Origin: Rhodobacter viridis
Lineage (GTDB): Bacteria; Pseudomonadota; Alphaproteobacteria; Rhodobacterales; Rhodobacteraceae
Direction: 5' to 3'
Assembly (NCBI RefSeq): GCF_003217355.1
Contig: NZ_QJTK01000006.1
Coordinates: forward strand, 124,001-188,000
Length of the DNA stretch: 64,000 nucleotides
In this document: piece after piece, positions 57,105-64,000 of the stretch
Layout of the letters: each line of letters opens with the position of its first letter
Numbering within the stretch: position 1 is the first letter of the stretch
Position numbers and translations under genes: made by a program
The notes under the pieces: generated by a model
The model's input: the letters and a program-made list of their open reading frames with translations, nothing else
Databases searched by the model: none
Told to the model about the DNA's origin: nothing

Positions 57105-60051
57105 CGGCTTTCTCCCCTGCCTTGTCGTAGAACACCGGATCGACGATCCGCGCCTGAATGACCTTGCCCGCATCGGCCGGGAATTCGAGCACTTCGCCCA
57201 TGCGCGACGGCCCCTTGCGGACCAGACCCATGGCGATGCCCTTCTTCAGCGTCGGCGAGTAATAGGTCGAGGTCACGCGGCCCTGCACCTTGCGCTGGCC
57301 GTTCTCGTTCACGCCCTCGTCCACCGCATAGACGCCATCGGGCAGAACCGAGCCGTCAAGGGTTTCAAGGCCGACCAGCGTCCAGCGGTCCGGGTCGGTC
57401 ATGTGCACGCGTTCCTGCGCGCGCTTGCCAAGGTAATCCGCCTTCTTCTTCGAGATCGCCCAGCCCAGGCCGAGGTCTTGCGGAATGACGGTGCCATCGG
57501 TTTCGTCGCCGATCATGATGAAGCCCTTTTCGGCCCGCATCACGTGCAGCGCTTCGGTGCCGTAGGGCATGGCGCCGAATTCCTCGCCCGCCTTGTTCAC
57601 CGCTTCCCAGAACGCCAGACCCATGTTCGCGGGAACCGCGATTTCATAGGACAGCTCGCCCGAGAAGGAGATCCGGTAGACGCGGACCGGGAAACCGCCC
57701 AGCTCGCCATCCTTGAAGGTCATGAAGGGCAGCGCCTCTTTCGAGACATCCATGCCGCCCATCTTCTCGAGCAGCTTGCGCGCCTTCGGGCCGACCACCG
57801 CGACCTGCGCATATTGCTCGGTCAGGTTGGCGGTGTAGACCTTCCAATCCCACCATTCGCATTGCAGCCAGTCTTCCATGTGACCGTGCATCCGGTCCGC
57901 GCCGCCCGAGGTGGTGTGGCACAGCCACGTATCCTCGGCCAGACGCACGACCACGCCGTCGTCGATCAGGAAGCCGTTGTCCGAGCACATCAGACCATAG
58001 CGGCACTTGCCGACCGGCAGGGTGGACATGAGGTTGGTATACATCATGTCGAGGAAGCGCCCCGCATCCGGCCCCTTGACCACGATCTTGCCCAGCGTCG
58101 AGGCATCCAGCAGCCCGACATTGGTGCGCGTGTTGGTGATCTCGCGGTTGACCGACTCGCGGTGCTTTTCGCCCTTGCGCGGATAGGTATAGGGACGGCG
58201 CCACAGGCCCACCGGCTCCCAATGCGCGCCCTTGGCCTCGTGCCAGGCGTGCATCGGCGTCTTGCGCAGCGGCTGGAAGATCTCGCCGCGGGCTTCGCCG
58301 GTGATCGCACCGAAGGAAATCGGCGTGTAGGGCGGACGGAAGGTCGTCGTGCCCGTCTGCGGGATCGCCTGCCCCAGCGCTTCCGACAGGATCGCCAGAC
58401 CGTTGATGTTGCTCAGTTTCCCCTGATCGGTGGCCATGCCGAGCGTGGTGTAGCGCTTGGTATGTTCGACCGAGGCATAGCCTTCGCGCGCCGCCAGCTG
58501 CACGTCCGAGACTTTCACGTCGTTCTGATAGTCAAGGAAGGCCTTGAACTTCAGCGCTTCCGAGGCCTTGGCGGGCATGACCCAGACCGGCATCAGCGGC
58601 GCTTCGGCTTCGACCGTGCCCACCATCCCGGCCTCGGCGCAGATCGCGTCAAGCGTCAGGTGACCATTCGCGGCGCCCACGGCGGCAGCGATCGGCTGGC
58701 CCTTGTCGCCAGTCGGCGGTTTCGCGGCATCGGGGCGGAACATCACCGCCGCCTCGTCCCATTTCACCTTGCCCCCGGCATGGGAATAAAGGTGCACGAC
58801 CGGCGACCAGCCGCCCGACATCGCGACGCAATCGCAATCGATCACCTCGACCGCGCCGCCTTCGGTGGCATGGCTGGCGATCTCGACCGCCTTCACCGCC
58901 TTCGCCCCCTTGACCTTGGCCACCGCCCGGCCTTCCAGCACCTTGACGCCACGCGCGCGCACCGCATCGACCAGTGCCCCCATCGGCGCCGGACGGGCGT
59001 CGACCACGGCGGCGACCTCCAGCCCGGCATCAAGCGCAGAAAGCGCGGTGCGATAGGCGTCGTCATTGTTCGTCACGACAAGGATGCGCTGCCCGGGCGC
59101 GACGGCCCAGTTCACGATGTAGTCGCGCACCGCCGAGGCGAGCATGACGCCCGGAACGTCGTTGCCGGCAAAGGCCAGCGGACGCTCGATCGCGCCGGTC
59201 GCGACCTGCGTGATGCCGGCGCGGGTGCGCCACAGACGATGGCGCGGACGGCCATCGCCCGGGGTGTGATCGGCAACGCGCTCATAAAGGATCGCATAGC
59301 CGTGGTCATGCAGCCCGGCGACCATCGTGCGGGTCATCAGGCGCACATTCTCCATGCCTTCAAGGGTTTCGAGGGCGTTCTTCACCCAGGCCTCGGGCGA
59401 CAGGCCGTCGATCAGGCCGCCATCGACCGGAGCGCGGCCGCCCCAATGCGCGGTCTGCTCGGCGAGGATCACCCGCTTGCCCTCTTTCCCGGCCTTCAGC
59501 GCCGCGGCGAGACCCGCCACGCCACCGCCCGCAACGAGCACGTCGCAATAGGCATAGGCCTGTTCGTAACGATCCGGGTCGGCCTTGGTCGGCGCCTTGC
59601 CCAGACCCGCCGCGCGGCGGATGATCGGCTCGAAGACCGAATGCCAGGCTTCGAGCGAATGCATGAAGGTCTTGTAGTAGAAGCCCGCGGGCATCAGCTT
59701 GTAGGCGAAATCGTTGATCGCGCCGATATCGAAGCCAAGCGTCGGCCAGTGGTTCTGCGAGGTCGCCCAGGCGCCCTCGAAGAGTTCCGTGGTGGTGGCG
59801 CGCTGATCGGGCTCGTGGCGGTTGCCCTTGCCAAGGTTGACGAGCACGTTCGGCTCTTCCGCACCCGAGGCCACAAGACCACGCGGACGGTGGTATTTGA
59901 ACGAGCGCCCGAGCAGCGTGCGGCCCGAGCCGAGCAGCGCCGAGGCGAGCGTGTCACCAGCAAACCCCTTGGCCTTGGCGCGGTTGAACTTGAAGGCGAG
60001 CGGTTTGGAGCGGTCGATCAGACGGCCACCCGAAGACAGACGATGGCTCAT
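57097..60051 (-). CDS. soxA: Sarcosine oxidase alpha subunit
   Basis: 984 residues. Domain order: N-terminal ferredoxin-like fold (SHRLSSGGRLIDRSKPLAF), an NAD-binding Rossmann region (CDVLVAGGGVAGLAAALKAGK), and a C-terminal GcvT-like folate domain (DASTLGKIVVKGPDAG; FSGELSYEIAVP). The complex oxidises sarcosine to glycine and passes the methyl to tetrahydrofolate. Starts in a 4-bp overlap (ATGA) with the soxD stop. Confidence 0.96.
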   Translation of the reverse strand: MSHRLSSGGRLIDRSKPLAFKFNRAKAKGFAGDTLASALLGSGRTLLGRSFKYHRPRGLVASGAEEPNVLVNLGKGNRHEPDQRATTTELFEGAWATSQNHWPTLGFDIGAINDFAYKLMPAGFYYKTFMHSLEAWHSVFEPIIRRAAGLGKAPTKADPDRYEQAYAYCDVLVAGGGVAGLAAALKAGKEGKRVILAEQTAHWGGRAPVDGGLIDGLSPEAWVKNALETLEGMENVRLMTRTMVAGLHDHGYAILYERVADHTPGDGRPRHRLWRTRAGITQVATGAIERPLAFAGNDVPGVMLASAVRDYIVNWAVAPGQRILVVTNNDDAYRTALSALDAGLEVAAVVDARPAPMGALVDAVRARGVKVLEGRAVAKVKGAKAVKAVEIASHATEGGAVEVIDCDCVAMSGGWSPVVHLYSHAGGKVKWDEAAVMFRPDAAKPPTGDKGQPIAAAVGAANGHLTLDAICAEAGMVGTVEAEAPLMPVWVMPAKASEALKFKAFLDYQNDVKVSDVQLAAREGYASVEHTKRYTTLGMATDQGKLSNINGLAILSEALGQAIPQTGTTTFRPPYTPISFGAITGEARGEIFQPLRKTPMHAWHEAKGAHWEPVGLWRRPYTYPRKGEKHRESVNREITNTRTNVGLLDASTLGKIVVKGPDAGRFLDMMYTNLMSTLPVGKCRYGLMCSDNGFLIDDGVVVRLAEDTWLCHTTSGGADRMHGHMEDWLQCEWWDWKVYTANLTEQYAQVAVVGPKARKLLEKMGGMDVSKEALPFMTFKDGELGGFPVRVYRISFSGELSYEIAVPANMGLAFWEAVNKAGEEFGAMPYGTEALHVMRAEKGFIMIGDETDGTVIPQDLGLGWAISKKKADYLGKRAQERVHMTDPDRWTLVGLETLDGSVLPDGVYAVDEGVNENGQRKVQGRVTSTYYSPTLKKGIAMGLVRKGPSRMGEVLEFPADAGKVIQARIVDPVFYDKAGEKADV

Positions 60052-60371
60052 TTCCAGCCCTCCCAGCCCGGACGTTTCTCTTTGATTTTGGCAATCAGTT
60101 CTGCGGGCGGTTCGGTGGTCTGCGCCGGATAGGTGCCGAAGACTTCCCAGCTGACGGTGCAGCGCGCGGCCAGGAACCACTTGCCGCAGCCATAGGCATG
60201 GCGCCAGCGCTCGAAATGCACGCCCTTGGGGTTCTTGCGGGCGAACATGTAGGTTTCGAATTCGGCATCGGTCGAGCCCGGTCCGAAACGCTTCAGATGC
60301 GCTTCGCCGCCGGGGGCCAGTTCGGTTTCCTCGACGGTGACGCCGCAGCAGGGGCAGGTCAGTGTCAGCAT
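60048..60371 (-). CDS. soxD: Sarcosine oxidase delta subunit
   Basis: 107 residues; cysteine motifs CPCCG near the start, plus YGCGKWF and ARCTVSW give the SoxD zinc ribbon. It helps assemble the SoxBDAG complex. The ATG follows ACAAAAAAGGCCTGCTGAC on the minus strand (weak site). A half palindromic element lies between it and the upstream 97-residue gene. Confidence 0.93.
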   Translation of the reverse strand: MLTLTCPCCGVTVEETELAPGGEAHLKRFGPGSTDAEFETYMFARKNPKGVHFERWRHAYGCGKWFLAARCTVSWEVFGTYPAQTTEPPAELIAKIKEKRPGWEGWK

Positions 60372-60396
60372 GTCAGCAGGCCTTTTTTGTGACGGG

Positions 60397-60449
60397 CGCC
60401 GGGGCTGCGCGCCCCGGACCCCCGAGGTATTTCGGGCAAGATGAAAGGG
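60397..60449. repeat. TATTT/CAAG palindromic element, copy 11 (class B, left half only)
   Basis: GGGGCTGCGCGCCCC then CCCCCGAGGTATTTCGGGCAAGATGAAA, which matches the left flank and arm of copy 4; no right arm follows. It sits inside the sox operon between soxD and the 97-residue gene, the only copy inside a clear operon. Confidence 0.75.
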
Positions 60450-60455
60450 GCGCGG

Positions 60456-60749
60456 TCAGCATGTGCAGACCCAGGTGCCGTTGCGCGACAGGGCGATTTC
60501 CTCGGCGTCGGAAGCGACGAAGGCGGCAACGACCTCGGACCAGGCGCGACCGGTGGCTTCGGGCATGTCGGGGTAGTCGCAGGCGAGATACTCGGCCAGA
60601 TGCACCGGTTGGTCGGGTGTCAGGTTCGTCTTGTAATCCGGGTAATGGTCCTGCACCGCGCGCCAGTCGGCAAAGGGGCGTTTGGACAGCACCATGGCCT
60701 TGTCCAGAAAGACCAGCGTCAGCGCCGGGGAAGAGGTGGGCGCGGTCAT
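60456..60749 (-). CDS. Uncharacterised 97-residue protein in the sarcosine oxidase operon
   Basis: Starts at ATG 60749 overlapping the soxB stop by 1 bp (TGATG), so it is translationally coupled. Sequence: PALTLVFLDKAMVLSKRPF, DWRAVQDHYPDYKTNL, GRAWSEVVAAF, ending WVCTC. No signal or membrane segment; the C-terminal CTC may bind metal or be redox active. Not a classical sox subunit. I do not recognise a family beyond co-occurrence with sox genes. Confidence 0.75.
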   Translation of the reverse strand: MTAPTSSPALTLVFLDKAMVLSKRPFADWRAVQDHYPDYKTNLTPDQPVHLAEYLACDYPDMPEATGRAWSEVVAAFVASDAEEIALSRNGTWVCTC

Positions 60750-61993
60750 CAGTGCGCCACCCCGGCGGCGACGGATTCGTCGATGAACTGGCCTTCCTTG
60801 AAGCGGTGCATGCCGAATTCGGCGGCGAGCGGCGAGTAGCCCTTGGCCACCAGTTCCGCCATCGCAAAGCCCGAGCCCGGGATCGCCTTGAAGCCGCCGG
60901 TGCCCCAGCCGCAGTTGACGAAAATGCCGTCCACGGGGGTTTTCGACAGGATCGGCGAGCGGTCGCCGGTCATGTCGACGATGCCGCCCCATTGCCGCAG
61001 CATCTTCAGGCGCGAGATCACCGGGAAGGTCTCGATCAGCGCGCGGGTGGTTTCCTCGACATGGTGCCAGGAGCCGCGCTGCGAATAGTTGTTGAACCCG
61101 TCGGTGCCGCCGCCGATCACGAGCTCCCCCTTGTCGGATTGCGACATGTAGCCGTGCACAAGGTTCGCCATCACGACGACGTCGATCGTCGGCTTGATCG
61201 GTTCCGACACCCAGGCTTGCAGCGCCATCGATTCGATCGGCAGACGGAAGCCCGCCATGCCCGCCAGAACCGAGGAATGACCCGCCACGACGATCGCGAG
61301 CTTGCCGCAATCGATCGAACCGCGCGTCGTGTCGACGCCCACGACCTTGCCGCCCGCGGTGCGCACGCCGGTGACCTCGGTGTTCTGCAAAAGGTCCATG
61401 CCCATGTCGGAACAGGCCCGCGCATAGCCCCAGGCCACGGCGTCATGCCGCGCGGTGCCGCCCTTTTCCTGCAGCAGCGCGCCCAGCACCGGATAGCGCG
61501 GGCCCGCGATGTTCAGGATCGGAACGAGCTTCTTGACTTCCTTCGGCTCGATCCAGCGGGTTTCGACGTTTTGCAGGTTGTTGGCATAGACGGTGCGCTT
61601 GTAGCCGCGCATCTCATGCTCGGACTGCGCCAGCATCAAGAGGCCGCGGGGCGAGAACATGACGTTGTAGTTCAGATCCTGCGACAGCCCCTCATAAAGC
61701 GAGCGCGCCTTTTCATAGATCGCGGCCGAGGGGTCCTGCAGATAGTTCGAGCGGATGATCGTGGTGTTGCGCCCGGTGTTGCCACCCCCAAGCCACCCTT
61801 TTTCGATGATCGCCACGTTCTTGATGCCGTGGACCTTGCCCAGATAATAGGCCGTGGCGAGGCCGTGCCCGCCCGCCCCCACCACGATCACGTCGTAGCG
61901 TTTCTTCGGCTCGGGCGAGGCCCAGGCCTTTTCCCAACCGCTGTGGTAGCGCAGCGCCTCGCGCGCCACGGCGAAGATCGAATAGCGTCTCAT
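60749..61993 (-). CDS. soxB: Sarcosine oxidase beta subunit
   Basis: 414 residues, flavoprotein. FAD-binding YDVIVVGAGGHGLATAYYLG begins near residue 33; IEKGWLGGGNTGRNTTIIRSN and WGGIVDMTGDRSPIL are DAO/SoxB signatures. It carries the catalytic flavin of the heterotetramer. The ATG at 61993 (MRRYSIFAVAREAL) follows GAGAGGG. First gene of the sox operon, divergent from ccmI. Confidence 0.96.
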   Translation of the reverse strand: MRRYSIFAVAREALRYHSGWEKAWASPEPKKRYDVIVVGAGGHGLATAYYLGKVHGIKNVAIIEKGWLGGGNTGRNTTIIRSNYLQDPSAAIYEKARSLYEGLSQDLNYNVMFSPRGLLMLAQSEHEMRGYKRTVYANNLQNVETRWIEPKEVKKLVPILNIAGPRYPVLGALLQEKGGTARHDAVAWGYARACSDMGMDLLQNTEVTGVRTAGGKVVGVDTTRGSIDCGKLAIVVAGHSSVLAGMAGFRLPIESMALQAWVSEPIKPTIDVVVMANLVHGYMSQSDKGELVIGGGTDGFNNYSQRGSWHHVEETTRALIETFPVISRLKMLRQWGGIVDMTGDRSPILSKTPVDGIFVNCGWGTGGFKAIPGSGFAMAELVAKGYSPLAAEFGMHRFKEGQFIDESVAAGVAH

Positions 61994-62228
61994 CGGCCCT
62001 CTCTCGCTTCGGGTTGGGGGTGCCAAAGGCAGCGTCCCCGAGTCTGGCTCTTCTCACCTTAGATGAACCGGGACGCGCGCCGAAAGCCCCCCTCATGCGG
62101 CAATCGGCAGCAAAAAGCGACATCGTTACCGACATGCCCAACACAGAGGCGTGAGGCGTCTTTTCACGCTCTTGTCTCTTTCTGCAGACGCCCAAAAGCC
62201 TTATGGGGGATGCAGGATAGGAGACCCC

Positions 62229-63785
62229 ATGCTGTTCTGGATCGTTTGCGCGACGCTGGTCGCCGCCATCGCCTTCGCCCTTGCCCTGACGCTGATCCGC
62301 CCGCGCGGGCAAGCCCTGCCCGCCGAGGCGCAGGATCTGCAGGTCTATCGCGCCCAACTGGCCGAGATCGAGAAAGACCTTGCCCGGGGCGTACTGACCT
62401 CCGACGAGGCCGCGCGCACCCGGGTCGAGATCTCGCGTCGGCTGCTCGAGGCGGACCGGGCGTTGCAGGCGGCGGTGGCGGGGGGCGATGCACCGCGGCG
62501 GGCAACGCTGGCCGCGGCGGCGCTGACGGTGGCGCTGCTGGCGGGGGCCTTCGTGCTTTACGACCAGCTTGGCGCGGCAGGTCAGCCCGATGCGCCGCTG
62601 GCCAAGCGCCTTGCCGATGCGGATGCGCTTTATCGCGCCCGTCCCGATCAGGCGAGCGCCGAAAAGGCGGCCGAGACCGACCGCAAGGATGCCGAAGCCA
62701 GGGCGGCGGCCGCGGGCAACCCGGTGCCGCAGCCCGATCCGAAATTCGTCGCCCTGATGGAGCGGCTGCGCAAGGCGGTGTCGGAGCGGCCGAACGATCC
62801 GCAAGGCCTTGTGCTGCTGGCGCAAAACGAAATGGCGCTTGGCAATTTCCATGCCGGTTGGGAGGCGCAGAAGCGGCTGATCGCGCTCAAGGGCGACAAA
62901 GCCGAGGCCGAGGATTACACCCGTCTGGGCGAGTTTCAGACCGTCGCGGCCGGGGGTCTGGTGACCGCCGAGGCCGAGGCCGCCTTTGCCAAGGCGCTGG
63001 AGATGAACCCGAAAGACGCGCGGGCGCTGTTTTATGTCGGCATGATGATGGGGCAGAACGACCGCCCCGACCGCGCCTTCCGGCTTTGGGATGCGGCGCT
63101 GCGGGTGTCGAGCCCGGATGACCCCTGGGTGCCCGAGATCGCGCAGGGCATCGACGCGCTGGCCTGGCTTGCGGGCGAACAGGATTACACCGCGCCGATG
63201 CCGGTGCCGAACGGCCCCTCGGCCGAGCAGATGCAGGCGGCGCAAGGCATGGCCCCGGCCGACCGGATGGCGATGATCCGCGGCATGGTCGAGAACCTGA
63301 ACGCGCGGCTGGCGAACGAGGGCGGCTCGTCCGACGACTGGGCGAAGCTGATTTCCTCGCTGCGGGTGCTGGGCGAAAAGGACCGCGCCGAGGTGATTGC
63401 GACCGAAGCCCGGACGAAATTCACCGGCCGCGCCGAGGATCTGGCGAAGATCGACGCCGCTGCGGCAACGCCGCTCGGTACGCCCGAAGCGGCTGCTCCT
63501 GCGATGCCGGGGCCGAGCTCCGATCAGGTCGAGGCCGCGGGGCAGATGTCCGACAGCGACCGTCAGGCGATGATCGAGGGGATGGTGGGCCGTCTTGTCG
63601 ATCGGCTGACGACGCAGGGCGGCTCGGCCGAGGAATGGGCGCGCGCGGTGGGCGCTTTGGCCACGCTCGGCAAGGCCGATCAGGCGAAGGAAATGCTCGC
63701 CAAGGGGCAGACTGCCCTTGCCAGCGACGCCGCCGGGCTGGCCACACTGGACGCGGCCGCGAAATCCGCCGGGGTGGCGCCGTGA
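62229..63785 (+). CDS. ccmI: Cytochrome c maturation protein CcmI (CycH)
   Basis: 518 residues. Two membrane helices (residues ~1-22 and ~90-112) around a cytoplasmic loop (CcmI-1), then a periplasmic TPR domain (CcmI-2) that binds apocytochrome c. The C-terminus holds two related units at about residues 332-397 and 431-491 (DRMAMIRGMVENLNARLANEG and DRQAMIEGMVGRLVDRLTTQG, quoted in part). AGGAGACCCC precedes the ATG. Stop overlaps the next gene as GTGA. Confidence 0.92.
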   Translation: MLFWIVCATLVAAIAFALALTLIRPRGQALPAEAQDLQVYRAQLAEIEKDLARGVLTSDEAARTRVEISRRLLEADRALQAAVAGGDAPRRATLAAAALTVALLAGAFVLYDQLGAAGQPDAPLAKRLADADALYRARPDQASAEKAAETDRKDAEARAAAAGNPVPQPDPKFVALMERLRKAVSERPNDPQGLVLLAQNEMALGNFHAGWEAQKRLIALKGDKAEAEDYTRLGEFQTVAAGGLVTAEAEAAFAKALEMNPKDARALFYVGMMMGQNDRPDRAFRLWDAALRVSSPDDPWVPEIAQGIDALAWLAGEQDYTAPMPVPNGPSAEQMQAAQGMAPADRMAMIRGMVENLNARLANEGGSSDDWAKLISSLRVLGEKDRAEVIATEARTKFTGRAEDLAKIDAAAATPLGTPEAAAPAMPGPSSDQVEAAGQMSDSDRQAMIEGMVGRLVDRLTTQGGSAEEWARAVGALATLGKADQAKEMLAKGQTALASDAAGLATLDAAAKSAGVAP

Positions 63786-64000
63786 TCTGCCCCGACATCA
63801 TCGACTTTGCCGCTCTGATGCCGCGCGTCGGCGCGCTGGCGGGGCTCGATCTCGGCACGAAGACGATCGGGGTTTCGGTCTCGGACACGTTGCGCAGCAT
63901 CGCGACGCCCCTGCGCACGATCCGGCGCGAGAAATTCACCCTTGATGCGGCGGAATTGCTGAAGATCGTTGCCGAGCGGCAGATCATCGGGCTGGTGCTG
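63782..64000 (+). CDS. ruvX: Holliday-junction resolvase-like YqgF/RuvX, 3' truncated by window edge
   Basis: First 73 residues. GTG start overlaps the ccmI stop (GTGA). LAGLDLGTKTIGVSVSD is the YqgF RNase H-like motif, followed by TPLRTIRR and a helix ELLKIVAERQIIGLVL. The protein processes 16S rRNA 5' ends or resolves branched DNA. It should continue ~85 more residues past the window. Confidence 0.9.
   Translation, partial: MICPDIIDFAALMPRVGALAGLDLGTKTIGVSVSDTLRSIATPLRTIRREKFTLDAAELLKIVAERQIIGLVL

Noticed and set aside
56911-60132. 1073-codon open frame opposite soxA
   Set aside because: Antisense shadow of a clear sarcosine oxidase alpha subunit.

Overview
The window is a typical GC-rich alphaproteobacterial chromosome segment, most likely Rhodobacter capsulatus or a very close relative (Rhodobacteraceae). 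The best pointers are HemA (36808-38037), which reads like the R. capsulatus 5-aminolevulinate synthase I know; a TakP-like alpha-keto-acid binding protein (7109-8206); and an ArsR-family protein (26751-27125) whose three cysteines have the spacing of the R. capsulatus sulfide repressor SqrR (32 and 66 residues apart). I see no rRNA, tRNA, CRISPR array, transposase or prophage. Almost all of the window is chromosomal housekeeping and metabolism.

Layout. 0-2 kb: end of the Entner-Doudoroff genes edd-eda. 2-5 kb: glnE and a small partner. 5-7 kb: a DUF2852 membrane protein behind two matching 19-bp inverted repeats, then the N-end-rule transferase bpt. 7-10 kb: TRAP binding protein without a permease, folM-folB, small membrane protein. 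10-15 kb: a cytoplasmic GH3 plus GH144-like pair (possible beta-1,2-glucan use) convergent with a YddA/SbmA-like ABC protein whose ATPase motifs are degenerate. 15-21 kb: SDR, surE-pcm-nlpD, AspT/YidE-type transporter. 21-23.4 kb: tatA-tatB-tatC-DUF815 operon. 23.5-26.3 kb: short HTH regulator, MarC, retropepsin-like protease, CorA/ZntB-like transporter. 26.5-28.3 kb: sqrR and a decayed RTX-type pseudogene in gene-poor DNA. 28.4-32.6 kb: RND efflux pair whose promoter carries a perfect ATTC-N8-GAAT site. 32.6-38 kb: serS, ispG, rodZ-like, hemA. 38-44 kb: M20 peptidase and rplU-rpmA-GNAT-GNAT-obgE-proB. 44.5-50 kb: der, bamB, YfgM-like protein, Atm1-type ABC exporter. 50-55 kb: LysM protein, LOG, RarD, tryptophanase. 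55-57 kb: sodB and two small proteins. 56.5-62 kb: heterotetrameric sarcosine oxidase soxB-(97-aa protein)-soxD-soxA-soxG. 62.2-64 kb: ccmI and the start of ruvX.

Two kinds of non-coding repeat stand out. First, a palindromic element (core TATTT-N3-SCAAG, then the complementary arm, with GC-rich flanking hairpins) occurs at eleven places, mostly directly after a gene. It comes in two sequence classes that differ by compensatory changes; one copy is a hybrid of both classes and three copies lack one arm or the flanks. Second, a 213-nt element occurs at 32633-32845 and 54752-54964 as two gapless copies, about 78% identical by hand count. A long stem in it is kept by two compensatory base-pair swaps, so it is a good candidate for an undescribed structured RNA or small mobile element.

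Functional links: the SqrR-type operator lies between the -35 and -10 of the RND promoter about 5 kb from the sqrR-like gene, suggesting persulfide-controlled efflux. Genes for translation and envelope biogenesis (serS, rplU, rpmA, obgE, der, bamB, tat) alternate with C1/nitrogen metabolism (sarcosine oxidase, glnE) and tetrapyrrole/cytochrome functions (hemA, ccmI).
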